Positions 21,407 to 31,749 are shown, numbered from the stretch's first letter. The stretch: DNA of 64,000 nucleotides from Mycolicibacter heraklionensis (GCA_001673575.1 LZME01000007.1:1-64000), one strand, 5' to 3'. The notes: generated by a model not told the origin, from the sequence alone. Translations and numbers: made by a program.

Positions 21407-23005
21407 CTATTGTTTCGGCCAGCCGAACTCCTCCCCTTTTTGGTTCGGCCAACCGCCTGGCAGCAAGGGCATGCGCGGCGCATCGTCGAAGGCGCCGCCC
21501 GATGTCACCGTCAATCCCGCGGCCGGAGCGCCGTCGCGGGCCACCGTGCCGGCGAATCCGGCCACTCCCTGCGACGACGCAGCCACGGTCGCCTCAGCCT
21601 GCTCCGCCCAATCCGGCGTCACCCCGACGTTGAGCTCCATGACAGCGTCGTCGGGCCGGCGCATCTTGGTGCGCTTCCGGCGTCGGGCCCGCTGCTGATC
21701 GCGGTCGGCAGCGGTTGCCGCAGCGGCTGCCACAGAACCGCGCGGCTCGGAGGCCTTGCGCGATGCTCCCGCCCCTAGGGGCATGCCGGAACCGGTGCCG
21801 ATGCCCGGCGGACCAAGCAGATACGGCGGGAAGAACGGCGCGCCGCCCGGTGGCGGGGGTGGCGCCGCCGGCGCGGGGCCGCTGACGCCGGCCGTCGCGG
21901 GGGCCGGTGCTGGAGCCGGCGCGGGGGCCGGCGCGGTCGGAATCGCGGGTGCCGGCGCTCCGGCCGAGCCGGATCCGAATCCGGCAAGGGCGTCGGGCAT
22001 GCCGCCCAACGGCAGCGGTGGGAGCGGTTGCGGAAGGCCGGCCAATCCGGCCAGCCCGGCAAAGCCGCCCACCGCGCCCACCGGGGCGACCAACACGCCG
22101 ATCGCGGCGGCGAACAACTGGGGTGACTGGGCCAGCCAGGAACCGATCTCGGCCAGGTGTGTCGGCCAGTCGAACTCGGCGAGCTGAACCAGGTATTGGA
22201 ACGCCAATGCGGGGTTCTGCTGGAAGTTCACGCCGAGTTGCTGAAAGTCCTCCAACAGTTCCAGTGCCCGCACCAGCCAGAACATCGGCTGATTGGGATC
22301 GACGTACTCGTCATAGGGAATCCCGTTCATCATCGCGTGGGCGGGATCCCAATTGATCTGCCCGTTGCTGGCGGTCTGCAGAATCTTGGCGATCAGCTGA
22401 TCCAGCGGATCGTTGACGGTGGGATCGGTGCCCTCGTCGTCATCGGCGGGTTGGGCGTCGGTCTTGACGATCGGGGGCGCCGCCGGGATGCGCGGCATCG
22501 AGGCCACCGCCGCGCCACTGACCGCTTGATACGTTGCCATGGCCGCTGCGGCCTGCACCCACATCCGCACGTAATCGGCCTCGTTGACCGCAATCGGAAT
22601 GGTGTTGACCCCAAAGAAGTTCGTCGCCACCAACACCGCGTGGGTGGCGTGATTGGCGGCCAGTTCCGGCAGCGTCGGCATGGCCGCCAGCGCGCTGACG
22701 TAGGCCCCGGCGGCCGTCTCGTATTGGGCGGCGGTTGCCGCACTGTCCGCGCTGGCCTGCCTCAGCCACGCCAGGTAGGGCGAGTGCGCTGTCGCATACT
22801 CCTGCGCGCTCGGGCCTTGCCACGCCCCGGCCTCAACGGAGCCCAGCAGCGCCAGTAGTTCATCAGCGGCGTCGGCGTACTGGGCTCCTAGGGCCGACCA
22901 CGCGGAAGCGGATGCCAGCAGCGGACCGGGCCCCGCTCCGGCGCTCAGCAAGGCGGAGTGCACCTCGGGCGGAGAGGCCATCCATGCCGGCGCCGGCGCG
23001 GTCAC
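21407..23005 (-). CDS. PPE family protein, PPE-PPW subgroup
   Basis: Protein of 532 residues with the PPE domain (MASPPEVH, Trp62-Gln-Gly64, [16 protein letters not shown]), a Gly/Pro/Ala-rich region with an AP dipeptide tract, and the C-terminal PPW-type motif PRMPLLPGGW after MELNVGVTPD. The GTG at 23005 (VTAPAPAWMAS) matches PPE starts; the open frame extends to 23140 but the extra part covers a regulatory-looking sequence. It shares long stretches with the downstream PPE gene, indicating tandem duplication and probable co-expression. Confidence 0.9.
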   Translation of the reverse strand: MTAPAPAWMASPPEVHSALLSAGAGPGPLLASASAWSALGAQYADAADELLALLGSVEAGAWQGPSAQEYATAHSPYLAWLRQASADSAATAAQYETAAGAYVSALAAMPTLPELAANHATHAVLVATNFFGVNTIPIAVNEADYVRMWVQAAAAMATYQAVSGAAVASMPRIPAAPPIVKTDAQPADDDEGTDPTVNDPLDQLIAKILQTASNGQINWDPAHAMMNGIPYDEYVDPNQPMFWLVRALELLEDFQQLGVNFQQNPALAFQYLVQLAEFDWPTHLAEIGSWLAQSPQLFAAAIGVLVAPVGAVGGFAGLAGLAGLPQPLPPLPLGGMPDALAGFGSGSAGAPAPAIPTAPAPAPAPAPAPATAGVSGPAPAAPPPPPGGAPFFPPYLLGPPGIGTGSGMPLGAGASRKASEPRGSVAAAAATAADRDQQRARRRKRTKMRRPDDAVMELNVGVTPDWAEQAEATVAASSQGVAGFAGTVARDGAPAAGLTVTSGGAFDDAPRMPLLPGGWPNQKGEEFGWPKQ

Positions 23006-23027
23006 GACCTGCCACCCGCCCACTTGT

Positions 23028-23042
23028 TGAATATGATTGTCA
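23028..23042 (-). promoter_or_regulatory. Zur-like box upstream of the PPE pair
   Basis: The minus strand reads TGACAATCATATTCA, 13 of 15 matches to the mycobacterial Zur core TGAAAATCATTTTCA as recalled. It lies about 23 bp before the PPE start. Zur represses several PPE and ESX-3 genes in M. tuberculosis, so zinc control is plausible but not shown. Confidence 0.45.
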
Positions 23043-23150
23043 TTATCGTCGATTGAATACCTGCGGTAGTGCGTGCACAAGGTGCGCCACCCTCGCGTTA
23101 CCTGGGCCAATGCTGTGAGATGAACCGAGCCGACTGGCACGATCAGTCAC

Positions 23151-23630
23151 ATGCCGACCCCGCAGTTCATCGTCGACCTACGCACCCATATCGGCCATGC
23201 CCCGCTGTGGCTGATCGGCGTGACGGCCGTGGTTGTCCGCGGCGACGAAGTACTGCTCGTCGAGCGCGCCGACAACGGCATCTGGGCGCCGGTGACCGGG
23301 ATCGTCGACCCCGGCGAAGAGCCGGCTGACGCCGCCGTCCGCGAGGTCGCCGAGGAGACCGGTGTCGCCGCGGTGCCCACACGGCTGGCCTGGGTGCATG
23401 TCACCCCGCCCGTCACCCACGTGAACGGGGATCAGGCGCAGTACCTCGACCACGTCTTTCTAATGCGTTGGGTAGCAGGCGAGCCCTACGCCGCCGACGA
23501 CGAGAGCACCGACGCGCGCTGGTACCCGCGCACCGCGCTGCCCGACCTGCCGGAGCGAATGCGGACGCGGATCAACGCCGCGCTGGACTCGGGCCGAGAA
23601 ACCCGATTCGAATGGAGCGCGGGGTCCTAG
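23151..23630 (+). CDS. NUDIX hydrolase
   Basis: Protein of 159 residues with a full Nudix box: [22 protein letters not shown] fits G-x5-E-x7-R-E-x2-E-E-x-G (about residues 50-71). These enzymes hydrolyse nucleoside diphosphates linked to another group, using Mg bound by the box glutamates. Substrate unknown; an aromatic N-terminus ([12 protein letters not shown]) is common in mycobacterial members. ATG start at 23151. Its end overlaps the convergent ctaB stop by 4 bp. Confidence 0.9.
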   Translation: MPTPQFIVDLRTHIGHAPLWLIGVTAVVVRGDEVLLVERADNGIWAPVTGIVDPGEEPADAAVREVAEETGVAAVPTRLAWVHVTPPVTHVNGDQAQYLDHVFLMRWVAGEPYAADDESTDARWYPRTALPDLPERMRTRINAALDSGRETRFEWSAGS

Positions 23631-24550
23631 AACAGGGTGGGCAGGCCGATGGCCGAGTCCACCGCCAGTGCACAGAAGACCAGCGCCAGGTAGTTGTTGG
23701 ACTGCAGGAACAACCGCAGCGGCTTGACCGGCTCACCGCGACGTACGCCCGCGTACAGCTGGTGGGCCATGGCCAGGAACCACGCGCCGGCCACTACCGC
23801 GACCGCCGCATACAGCCAGCCTGCGGCGGGCACCAGCGCCAGCGTCGCCAGCACCGTCGCCCAGGTGTAGACCACGATCCGGTGGGTGACCACGTGCTCG
23901 CTGGCGACCACCGGCAGCATGGGCACCCCCGCCGCCGCGTAGTCCTCCTTGTAGCGCATCGCCAGCGCCCAGGTGTGCGGCGGCGTCCAGAAGAAGATCA
24001 CCAAGAACATCACCAGCGCGGGCCAGCCGATGGTGCCGGTGACCGCCGACCAGCCGATCACCACCGGCATGCAGCCGGCCGCCCCGCCCCACACCACGTT
24101 CTGGGAGGTGCGCCGCTTGAGCACCATCGAGTAGATCAGCACGTAAAACGCGATGGTGGCCGTGGCCAGCAGGCCCGACATCAAGTTCGTGGTACGCCAC
24201 AGCCACATGAACGAGCCGGCACCGAGCGCCAGGCTGAACACCAGGGCGTTGCGGGTCGGCACTGCGTCACGAGCCAGCGGACGGCGCGCGGTGCGCTTCA
24301 TCACCTTGTCGATGTCGGCGTCGACCACGCAGTTCAGCGCGTTGGCGCTGGCGGCGGCCAGCATCCCGCCGATCAGCGTGTTGAAGATCAGCAACGGATT
24401 CACCGTGCCGCGGTCGGCCAGCAACATCGCCGGAATGGTCGTGACCAGCAGCAACTCGATGATTCGGGGCTTGGTCAACGACAGATACGCCAACAACGTG
24501 TTGCGCACAGCGCGTATTCGGCGCGGCTGAGCGCGCTCGCGAATACTCAC
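23627..24550 (-). CDS. ctaB: CtaB, protoheme IX farnesyltransferase
   Basis: UbiA-family prenyltransferase of 307 residues with about nine membrane segments. The first Asp-rich motif reads [20 protein letters not shown] (about residue 70) and the second loop [11 protein letters not shown]. It adds a farnesyl group to heme B, giving heme O, the substrate of CtaA. It is divergent from tkt. In M. tuberculosis, Rv1451 has the same position. Confidence 0.94.
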   Translation of the reverse strand: MSIRERAQPRRIRAVRNTLLAYLSLTKPRIIELLLVTTIPAMLLADRGTVNPLLIFNTLIGGMLAAASANALNCVVDADIDKVMKRTARRPLARDAVPTRNALVFSLALGAGSFMWLWRTTNLMSGLLATATIAFYVLIYSMVLKRRTSQNVVWGGAAGCMPVVIGWSAVTGTIGWPALVMFLVIFFWTPPHTWALAMRYKEDYAAAGVPMLPVVASEHVVTHRIVVYTWATVLATLALVPAAGWLYAAVAVVAGAWFLAMAHQLYAGVRRGEPVKPLRLFLQSNNYLALVFCALAVDSAIGLPTLF

Positions 24551-24576
24551 GTGATGACTCCTAGGATGGCAGCTGC

Positions 24577-24622
24577 GACGCCAGCTTCGACTTCGGACGG
24601 ACGCCAGCTTCTACTACGGACG
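24577..24622. repeat. Two-copy 23-bp tandem repeat in the ctaB-tkt gap
   Basis: A 23-bp unit beginning GACGCCAGCTTC is present at 24577-24599 and again immediately at 24600-24622, differing at two positions. It lies just upstream of ctaB in the divergent ctaB-tkt region. It could affect promoter spacing or be a variable-number repeat; no function is evident. Confidence 0.7.
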
Positions 24623-24779
24623 ATGGTAGACCGCTTGGCCAGGTCGTCCGAATCGCAGGGTCAATTCACGGCGAATCCACACGGCGACCGGACCTGCAAC
24701 ACTGCGCGTGCCCGCATTAGGGTGAGAACCAGCCAGGCTTGTTTTGAAGACCTATCTCGAAGATGAGGACCCGACGTTC

Positions 24780-26879
24780 GTGACCACTGCTGCAGAGATC
24801 TCCGCTCTTACCCGCCCGCACCACCCCGCTGACTGGGCCGAGATCGACTCCGTCGCAGTCGACACCGCCCGGGTGCTGGCCGCCGACGCGGTGCAGAAGG
24901 TCGGCAACGGCCACCCGGGCACCGCAATGAGCCTCGCGCCGCTGGCCTACACGCTGTTCCAGCGGGTGATGCGCCACGACCCGTCCGACACCACATGGCT
25001 GGGCCGCGACCGGTTCGTGCTGTCCTGCGGGCACTCCAGCCTGACCCTGTACATCCAGCTCTACCTGGGCGGTTTCGGGCTGGAACTGGCCGACATCGAG
25101 GCACTGCGAACCTGGGGCTCCAAGACGCCAGGCCACCCGGAGTTCCGCCACACCAAGGGTGTGGAGATCACCACCGGCCCGCTCGGACAGGGCCTGGCCT
25201 CGGCGGTCGGCATGGCGATGGCCGCCCGCTACGAGCGCGGCCTGTTCGACCCGGAGACCGCGCCCGGCGAGAGCCCGTTCGACCACTTCGTCTACGTGAT
25301 CGCCTCCGACGGCGACATCCAGGAGGGCGTCACCAGTGAGGCCTCCTCGCTGGCCGGCGTTCAGCAGCTGGGCAACCTGATCGTGTTCTACGACCACAAC
25401 AAGATCTCCATCGAAGACGACACCGCGATCGCCCTCTGTGAGGACACCGCGGCCCGCTACCGGTCCTACGGCTGGCACGTCCAGGAGGTCGAAGGCGGCG
25501 AGAACGTGACCGGCATCGAGGAGGCCATCGCCAACGCGAAGGCCGTCACCGACAAGCCCTCGTTCATCTCGCTGCGCACGATCATCGGCTACCCGTCCCC
25601 GGGCAAGATGAACACCGGAGCCATCCACGGTTCCGCGCTCGGCGGCGACGAGGTGGCCGCCACCAAGACCGCCCTCGGATTCGATCCGGACAAGGCGTTC
25701 GACGTCCGCGAAGACGTGATCACCCACACCCGCGGGCTGGTGGCACGCGGTAAGCAGGCCCGCGCCGACTGGCAGCAGCAGTTCGAGTCGTGGGCGGCCC
25801 GCGAGCCGGAGCGCAAGGCACTGCTGGACCGGTTGATCGCCGGTGAACTGCCCGAGGGCTGGGACGCCGAGCTGCCGTACTGGGAGCCCGGCTCCAAGGC
25901 CGTGGCCACCCGCGCCGCATCCGGCAAGGTGCTCAACGCAGTCGGCGCCAAGCTTCCTGAATTGTGGGGTGGCTCAGCCGATCTGGCGGGCAGCAACAAC
26001 ACCACCATGGACGGCGTCAAGTCGTTCGGACCGGCGTCGATCTCCACCGGCGAGTACACCGCCGACCCCTACGGCCGCACCCTGCACTTCGGGATCCGCG
26101 AGCACGCGATGGGCTCGATCCTGTCGGGCATCGTGCTGCACGGGCCCACCCGCGCCTACGGCGGCACGTTCCTGCAGTTCTCCGACTACATGCGGCCCGC
26201 GGTCCGGTTGGCGGCGTTGATGGACATCGACCCGATCTACGTGTGGACGCACGACTCGATCGGGCTCGGCGAAGACGGTCCGACGCACCAGCCGATCGAG
26301 CACCTGGCGGCCCTGCGTGCCATCCCCCGCCTTTCGGTGGTGCGGCCGGCGGACGCCAATGAGACCGCGTACGCCTGGCGCACGGTGCTGGCCCGCGGCG
26401 CGAGCAGCGGTCCGGTCGGGCTGATCCTGACCCGGCAGAATGTGCCGATCATCGAGGGCACCGACGCCGAAGGCGTCGCCCGCGGAGGCTACGTGCTGGG
26501 CGGTCTCGAAGCCGCCGGCGCCGAAGACCCCGACGTGGTGTTGATCGCCACCGGTTCGGAGGTGCAGCTCGCGGTCGAAGCGCAGAAACTCTTGGCGGCC
26601 AAGGACATCAACGCCCGCGTGGTGTCCATGACGTGTCTGGAGTGGTTCGAATCGCAGCCGGCCGACTACCGTGACGCGGTGCTGCCGCCGTCGGTGTCGG
26701 CTCGGGTGGCGGTTGAAGCCGGTATCGCACAGTGCTGGCACAAGATCGTCGGCGACACCGGCGAGATCGTGTCGATCGAACGCTACGGCGAGTCCGCCGA
26801 CTACCAAACGCTGTTCCGTGAGTTCGGCCTGACCGCGGAGGCTGTCGTCGCCGCCGCCGAAAGAACACTGGAAAACTGA
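24780..26879 (+). CDS. tkt: Transketolase
   Basis: Protein of 699 residues. The thiamine diphosphate site shows GNGHPGTAMS, GHSSLTLYIQ and ASDGDIQEGV with the GDG-N motif continuing as FYDHNKISIE; the pyrimidine domain has GIREHAMGSILSG. It moves two-carbon units between sugar phosphates in the pentose-phosphate pathway. The GTG at 24780 gives VTTAAEISALTRP, close to the M. tuberculosis start; a TTG further upstream would add 12 residues without family support. First gene of the tkt-tal-zwf-opcA-pgl cluster. Confidence 0.96.
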   Translation: MTTAAEISALTRPHHPADWAEIDSVAVDTARVLAADAVQKVGNGHPGTAMSLAPLAYTLFQRVMRHDPSDTTWLGRDRFVLSCGHSSLTLYIQLYLGGFGLELADIEALRTWGSKTPGHPEFRHTKGVEITTGPLGQGLASAVGMAMAARYERGLFDPETAPGESPFDHFVYVIASDGDIQEGVTSEASSLAGVQQLGNLIVFYDHNKISIEDDTAIALCEDTAARYRSYGWHVQEVEGGENVTGIEEAIANAKAVTDKPSFISLRTIIGYPSPGKMNTGAIHGSALGGDEVAATKTALGFDPDKAFDVREDVITHTRGLVARGKQARADWQQQFESWAAREPERKALLDRLIAGELPEGWDAELPYWEPGSKAVATRAASGKVLNAVGAKLPELWGGSADLAGSNNTTMDGVKSFGPASISTGEYTADPYGRTLHFGIREHAMGSILSGIVLHGPTRAYGGTFLQFSDYMRPAVRLAALMDIDPIYVWTHDSIGLGEDGPTHQPIEHLAALRAIPRLSVVRPADANETAYAWRTVLARGASSGPVGLILTRQNVPIIEGTDAEGVARGGYVLGGLEAAGAEDPDVVLIATGSEVQLAVEAQKLLAAKDINARVVSMTCLEWFESQPADYRDAVLPPSVSARVAVEAGIAQCWHKIVGDTGEIVSIERYGESADYQTLFREFGLTAEAVVAAAERTLEN

Positions 26880-26912
26880 CGTCAATCGAAACCGATTGAG
26901 AAGGAGCGCAAC

Positions 26913-28025
26913 ATGACTCAGAATCCCAAGCTTGCCGCTCTCAGCGCCGCAGGCGTGTCGGTGTGGCTCGATGATCTGTCCCGCGACCGACTCACGTCAG
27001 GCAACCTGGCCGACCTTGTCGCCACCCGCAGTGTGGTCGGGGTGACCACGAACCCGACCATCTTCCAGAAAGCGCTGGAAAAGGGTCACGCCTACGACAA
27101 GCAGCTGGCCGAGCTGGCCGCTCGCGGCGCCGATGTGGACGCGGTGATCCGCACCGTCACCACCGACGACGTGCGCAACGCCTGCGACGTGCTGTCTGCT
27201 GCGTGGGAGGCGACCGACGGCGTGGACGGGCGGGTGTCGATCGAGGTCGATCCGCGCCTGGCTCACGAGACCGACAAGACCGTGGCCCAGGCCGTCGAGC
27301 TGTGGAAGATCGTCGACCGACCCAACCTGTACATCAAGATCCCGGCCACCAAGGCGGGCCTGCCGGCCATCACCGCGGTACTGGCCGAAGGGATTTCGGT
27401 CAACGTCACGCTGATCTTCTCCGTCGAACGGCACCGCGAGGTGATGGACGCCTACCTGGCCGGTCTGGAGGCCGCCAAGGCCGCCGGACACGACCTGGCC
27501 AAGATCCACTCGGTGGCGTCGTTCTTCGTCTCCCGAGTGGACACCGAGATCGACGCCCGGCTGGAGAAGATCGGCTCGGCCGAGGCGCTGGCGCTGCGCG
27601 GCAAGGCGGGCCTCGCCAATGCCCGATTGGCCTACGCGGCCTACGAGGAAGTCTTCGCCGGCAAGCGCTTCGCCGAGCTGGCGGCCGACGGTGCGCGGGT
27701 GCAGCGGCCGTTGTGGGCGTCGACCGGGGTCAAGAACCCGGACTACCCGGACACCCTCTACGTCACCGAGCTGGTCGCGGCCCACACCGTCAACACCATG
27801 CCGGAACCGACGTTGGACGCCGTGGCCGACCACGGGGACATCACCGGCGACACCATCGCCGGGACCGCGGCGGCATCCCAGCAGGTCTTCGACCAACTCG
27901 CGGCGGTGGGCATCGACCTGACCGATGTGTTCTTGGTGTTGGAGAACGAAGGCGTCGAGAAGTTCGAAGCGTCGTGGGGCGAACTGTTGGACGCCACGGC
28001 AACGCAACTCGAAGAGGCCAAGTGA
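26913..28025 (+). CDS. tal: Transaldolase
   Basis: Transaldolase of 370 residues, the actinobacterial TalB length. The Schiff-base lysine is in [10 protein letters not shown] and the family start [12 protein letters not shown] is clear. It exchanges dihydroxyacetone units between sedoheptulose-7-P and glyceraldehyde-3-P. A GAAGGAG ribosome site precedes the ATG. It is 33 bp after tkt and followed by zwf after 4 bp. Confidence 0.96.
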   Translation: MTQNPKLAALSAAGVSVWLDDLSRDRLTSGNLADLVATRSVVGVTTNPTIFQKALEKGHAYDKQLAELAARGADVDAVIRTVTTDDVRNACDVLSAAWEATDGVDGRVSIEVDPRLAHETDKTVAQAVELWKIVDRPNLYIKIPATKAGLPAITAVLAEGISVNVTLIFSVERHREVMDAYLAGLEAAKAAGHDLAKIHSVASFFVSRVDTEIDARLEKIGSAEALALRGKAGLANARLAYAAYEEVFAGKRFAELAADGARVQRPLWASTGVKNPDYPDTLYVTELVAAHTVNTMPEPTLDAVADHGDITGDTIAGTAAASQQVFDQLAAVGIDLTDVFLVLENEGVEKFEASWGELLDATATQLEEAK

Positions 28026-28029
28026 TCTG

Positions 28030-29586
28030 ATGGCCGGCGCCGGGGCAGCGCGAAACACTCCGTCGGGGTGGCAGAACCCGCTGCGAGACAAGCGAGACAA
28101 ACGCCTGCCCCGCATCGCCGGCCCCTGCGGCGTGGTGATATTCGGGGTCACCGGCGACCTGGCCCGGCGCAAGCTCATGCCCGCCATCTACGACCTGGCC
28201 AACCGCGGGTTGTTGCCGGCAACCTTTGCGCTGGTCGGTTTCGCCCGCCGGGACTGGGCCGACGAGGACTTCGCCGACGTGGTCTACCAGGCCGTCAAGG
28301 AGCACGCCCGAACCCCGTTCCGGCAGGTGGTGTGGGACCGGCTGGCATCCGGATTCCGTTTCGTCACCGGCACATTCGATGACGACGAGGCCTTTGCCCG
28401 GCTAGCGCAGACGCTCGAGGAGCTCGATGCTGAGCGCGGCACCGGCGGCAATCACGCGTTCTACCTGTCGATCCCGCCCGGTGCTTTCCCGGTGGTCTGC
28501 GAGAAGCTGCACTCGACGGGGCTGGCCCGGCCGCGGGACGGGCGGTGGAGCCGGGTGGTGATCGAGAAGCCGTTCGGTCACGACCTGACCAGCGCGGTCG
28601 AGCTCAACAGCGTGGTCAACAGTGTCTTCCCGGAAGAGTCGGTGTTCCGGATCGACCACTACCTGGGCAAGGAGACAGTGCAGAACATCCTGGCGCTGCG
28701 CTTCGCCAACCAGCTGTTCGACCCGATCTGGAACGCCCACTACGTCGACCACGTGCAGATCACCATGGCCGAGGACATCGGCTTGGGCGGGCGAGCCGGC
28801 TACTACGACGGTATCGGCGCTGCCCGCGACGTGATCCAGAATCATCTGCTGCAGTTGCTGGCACTCACCGCGATGGAGGAGCCGGTGAGCTTCTCCCCTG
28901 CCGAACTGCAGTCCGAGAAGATCAAGGTGCTCTCGGCCACCCGGCTGGCACAGCCGCTGGATGAGACCACCTCTCGCGGTCAGTACGCCGCCGGGTGGCA
29001 GGGTGGCGAACGCGTCGTGGGCCTGCTCGACGAGGAGGGGTTCGCCCACGATTCACGGACCGAGACCTTCGCGGCGATCACCCTGGAGGTCGACACGCGG
29101 CGCTGGGCCGGCGTCCCGTTCTACCTGCGCACCGGCAAACGCCTAGGCCGGCGGGTCACGGAGATCGCGCTGGTGTTCAAGCGCGCACCGCACCTGCCGT
29201 TCGACGACACCATGACCGATGAATTGGGCAAGAACGCGTTGGTGATTCGGGTGCAGCCCGACGAGGGAATCACCCTGCGGTTCGGGTCCAAGGTGCCCGG
29301 CCACCTGATGGAGGTCCGCGACGTCAACATGGACTTCTCCTACGGCTCGACGTTCTCCGAGGACTCACCGGAGGCCTACGAGCGGCTGATCCTGGATGTG
29401 CTGTTGGGTGAGCCCTCCCTGTTCCCGGTCAACGCCGAGGTCGAATTATCTTGGGAGATCCTCGATCCAGTGCTCGAGAATTGGGCCGAGCACGGCAAGC
29501 CCGAGCCGTACGTGGCCGGAAGTTGGGGACCGCAGTCGGCGTTCGACATGCTGACGCGTTCCGGCCGGGAATGGCGGCGCCCGTGA
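28030..29586 (+). CDS. zwf: Glucose-6-phosphate 1-dehydrogenase
   Basis: Protein of 518 residues. The NADP-binding loop is IFGVTGDLARRKL, the active-site stretch RIDHYLGKE with the catalytic His, and the substrate Lys is in VIEKPFGHDL. It oxidises glucose-6-phosphate to 6-phosphogluconolactone, feeding pgl encoded downstream; OpcA is its assembly or activation partner. The ATG at 28030 gives MAGAGAARN and follows the tal stop by 4 bp. Confidence 0.96.
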   Translation: MAGAGAARNTPSGWQNPLRDKRDKRLPRIAGPCGVVIFGVTGDLARRKLMPAIYDLANRGLLPATFALVGFARRDWADEDFADVVYQAVKEHARTPFRQVVWDRLASGFRFVTGTFDDDEAFARLAQTLEELDAERGTGGNHAFYLSIPPGAFPVVCEKLHSTGLARPRDGRWSRVVIEKPFGHDLTSAVELNSVVNSVFPEESVFRIDHYLGKETVQNILALRFANQLFDPIWNAHYVDHVQITMAEDIGLGGRAGYYDGIGAARDVIQNHLLQLLALTAMEEPVSFSPAELQSEKIKVLSATRLAQPLDETTSRGQYAAGWQGGERVVGLLDEEGFAHDSRTETFAAITLEVDTRRWAGVPFYLRTGKRLGRRVTEIALVFKRAPHLPFDDTMTDELGKNALVIRVQPDEGITLRFGSKVPGHLMEVRDVNMDFSYGSTFSEDSPEAYERLILDVLLGEPSLFPVNAEVELSWEILDPVLENWAEHGKPEPYVAGSWGPQSAFDMLTRSGREWRRP

Positions 29587-29589
29587 TCC

Positions 29590-29640
29590 GCGCCGGCGAC
29601 GATGCAGAGCGAGGCACGAGCGATGCTGAGGAGCGGCGCC
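29590..29640 (+). repeat. Mycobacterial intergenic repeat between zwf and opcA
   Basis: This gap holds GGCGACGATGCAGAGCG, then GAGCGATG and GAGGAGCGGCGC, the same pattern as at 2268-2320. As there, the GAGGAG end supplies the ribosome binding site of the following gene (opcA). Such repeats recur inside mycobacterial operons. Confidence 0.7.
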
Positions 29641-29641
29641 C

Positions 29642-30553
29642 ATGATAATCGAGTTGCCGAACACCACCACCACCGCGATCAACAAGAAACTCAACGCGAT
29701 CCGCGAGCAGGTCGGTGCGGCGACGACGGGCCGGGTGCTGACGCTGATCATCGCGCTGGAAACCGACGCCCTGCTCGATGAGTCCATCGCGGCGGCCAAC
29801 ATCGCCAGCCAAGAACACCCGAGCCGGGTGATCGCGGTGGTCAGCAGCGATCCCGATTCCGGTGACTCGCGCTTGGATGCCGAGGTGCGGATGTTCGGCG
29901 ATGCCGGTGCCAGCGAGGTGGTGGTGCTGCGGCTGTACGGCCCGCTGGCCGGTCACGCCGACGCGGTCGTGGTGCCCTTCCTGCTGCCCGATATCCCGGT
30001 GGTCGCGTGGTGGCCCGATGTCGCGCCCGCAGCACCGGCAACCGACCCGCTGGGGGCCCTGGCATTGCGGCGAATCACCGACGCCACCAACGCACCCGAT
30101 CCCCGGGCGGCGATCAACAGCCGCCGCGACGGCTACACCGCCGGCGACACGGACCTGTCGTGGAGTCGCATCACCTACTGGCGGGCGCTGCTCGCCTCCG
30201 CGCTGGACCAACCACCGTTCGAGCCGATCCGCTCGGCGGTGGTCTCCGGGCTGGCGACCGAACCGGCCCTGGACATCCTGGCCGGCTGGCTGGCCAGTCG
30301 CATCGACGGCCCGGTTCGGCGGGCGGTCGGCGAATTGAAGATCGAATTGACCCGCGACAGCGAGACCGTGGCGCTGAGCCGCCCTCAGGACGGGGTCACC
30401 GCCACTTTGAGCCGCACCGGAAGGCCCGCGGCGCTGGTGCCGCTGCCCCGCCGGGTGACCGCGGAGTGTCTGGCTGAAGATCTGCGCCGGCTCGATGCCG
30501 ACGTCATTTACGGCGCCGCGCTGACGGGCCTGGAAGAAGTGGAGTATCTGTGA
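29642..30553 (+). CDS. opcA: OpcA, glucose-6-phosphate dehydrogenase assembly protein
   Basis: Protein of 303 residues of the OpcA family, with the block [14 protein letters not shown] and a C-terminal [17 protein letters not shown] segment. In cyanobacteria OpcA activates Zwf; in actinobacteria it is encoded next to zwf and pgl, as here. The ATG at 29642 has GAGGAG upstream from the intergenic repeat. Its stop overlaps the pgl GTG by 4 bp. Confidence 0.94.
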   Translation: MIIELPNTTTTAINKKLNAIREQVGAATTGRVLTLIIALETDALLDESIAAANIASQEHPSRVIAVVSSDPDSGDSRLDAEVRMFGDAGASEVVVLRLYGPLAGHADAVVVPFLLPDIPVVAWWPDVAPAAPATDPLGALALRRITDATNAPDPRAAINSRRDGYTAGDTDLSWSRITYWRALLASALDQPPFEPIRSAVVSGLATEPALDILAGWLASRIDGPVRRAVGELKIELTRDSETVALSRPQDGVTATLSRTGRPAALVPLPRRVTAECLAEDLRRLDADVIYGAALTGLEEVEYL

Positions 30554-31287
30554 TCGTTGCGACCTACCCCGACGCCGACGCACTGGTCGCCGCTGCCGGT
30601 GACCGGCTGGCCGATGCTGTCGAAGCGGCCATCGCCGCCCGGGGCCGGGCGTTGGTGGTGCTGACCGGCGGCGGTAACGGCATCGCTTTGCTGCATCGCC
30701 TCGGCGAGCACGCCGCGCGGATCGACTGGGCGAAGGTGCACCTGTTCTTCGGTGACGACCGCTTCGTTCCGGCGGACGACGCCGACCGCAACGACAAGCA
30801 GGCGCGCGAAGCGCTGTTGGGCCGCATCGAGATCCCGGCCGCCAACGTGCACGCCATGCCGGCCAGCGACGGTGAATACGGCGACGACCTCGACGCCGCC
30901 GCGCAGGCCTACCAGGAGGTGCTGGCGGCCAACGCCGAGCCGGGTCAGCCCGCGCCGAACTTCGACGTACACCTGCTGGGTATGGGCGCCGAGGGTCACA
31001 TCAACTCGCTGTTTCCCGACACCACGGCCGTCAAAGAGAACACCCGCCTGGTGGTTGGCGTTTCCGACTCGCCCAAGCCGCCCCCGCGCCGAATCACCTT
31101 GACCCTGCCCGCAATCCAGCGCTCCCGCGAGGTGTGGCTGGTGGTAGCCGGTGAGTCCAAGGCCGAGGCGGTCGCCGCCGCTGTTGGTGGCGCCGACCCG
31201 GTCGCGGTGCCCGCCGCCGGAGCCACGGGGCGCGAGCAGACGGTGTGGCTGCTCGATGAGGCGGCGGCGTCGCAGCTGCCGGGCTGA
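30550..31287 (+). CDS. pgl: 6-phosphogluconolactonase
   Basis: Protein of 245 residues of the SOL/DevB type. Motifs: [11 protein letters not shown] near the start, [16 protein letters not shown] in the middle and [15 protein letters not shown] late. It hydrolyses 6-phosphogluconolactone, the Zwf product. GTG start overlaps opcA. Orthologue of Rv1445c (devB). Confidence 0.95.
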   Translation: MIVATYPDADALVAAAGDRLADAVEAAIAARGRALVVLTGGGNGIALLHRLGEHAARIDWAKVHLFFGDDRFVPADDADRNDKQAREALLGRIEIPAANVHAMPASDGEYGDDLDAAAQAYQEVLAANAEPGQPAPNFDVHLLGMGAEGHINSLFPDTTAVKENTRLVVGVSDSPKPPPRRITLTLPAIQRSREVWLVVAGESKAEAVAAAVGGADPVAVPAAGATGREQTVWLLDEAAASQLPG

Positions 31288-31296
31288 TGCGCACGT

Positions 31297-31302
31297 CATA
31301 AT
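31297..31302 (+). promoter_or_regulatory. Candidate -10 element before the Rv1444c-like gene
   Basis: CATAAT lies 7 bases before the ATG at 31310, consistent with an extra leaderless promoter inside the pgl-Rv1444c gap. No good -35 is visible. Confidence 0.35.
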
Positions 31303-31309
31303 GAGCGCT

Positions 31310-31699
31310 ATGGCAGACAGAGGCTCAGGCACCGGCACGGAACGTAAGCGGCTCAAGACTTTGGCTCAGGCGGCGTTGAACGCCGACGTGACGGTCGGGC
31401 AGCTCGAGGATGTGCTCGGCGGTCTGGGCGGCACCATGAATGAGCTCAACAGTTCCTTGGCCAACCTCAACGCCACGATCGAGCGCCTGGGCGGGGGCTT
31501 GGACCATCTTGAGGAGACCATGGCGAGCCTGGATGATCTGGCTCGTCGGCTGGTCACGCTGATCGAACCGGTGGAGGCCATCGTCAACCGGATCGACTAC
31601 CTGGTGGAAGTCGGTGAAACGGCGATGTCGCCACTGGCGGCGACCGAGAACGCGGTCCGCGGCGTGTTCAACGCCATGCGTAACCGGGTGGTGCGCTGA
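31310..31699 (+). CDS. Conserved coiled-coil hypothetical protein (Rv1444c-like)
   Basis: Protein of 129 residues, largely helical with heptad-like spacing in LEDVLGGLGGTMNELNSS and ATIERLGGGLDHLEETM. A long amphipathic region suggests a coiled coil or phasin-like surface association. Two in-frame ATGs exist (31301, 31310); the second is favoured by a CATAAT element at the leaderless distance, the first by no clear Shine-Dalgarno. It ends the pentose-phosphate cluster. Function unknown. Confidence 0.8.
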   Translation: MADRGSGTGTERKRLKTLAQAALNADVTVGQLEDVLGGLGGTMNELNSSLANLNATIERLGGGLDHLEETMASLDDLARRLVTLIEPVEAIVNRIDYLVEVGETAMSPLAATENAVRGVFNAMRNRVVR

Positions 31700-31711
31700 C
31701 GCCTGGCCGAA

Positions 31712-31747
31712 CCGACCGGCCGCGGCGCAGTCGCCGCGGCCGGTCGG
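31712..31747. terminator. Bidirectional hairpin terminator between Rv1444c-like gene and secG
   Basis: A perfect 16-bp G+C-rich stem (CCGACCGGCCGCGGCG and its complement) with a 4-base loop lies between the convergent genes, 12 bp after one stop and 2 bp from the other. There is no U tract, as is usual for mycobacterial I-shaped terminators. It can serve both directions. Confidence 0.8.
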
Positions 31748-31749
31748 AA

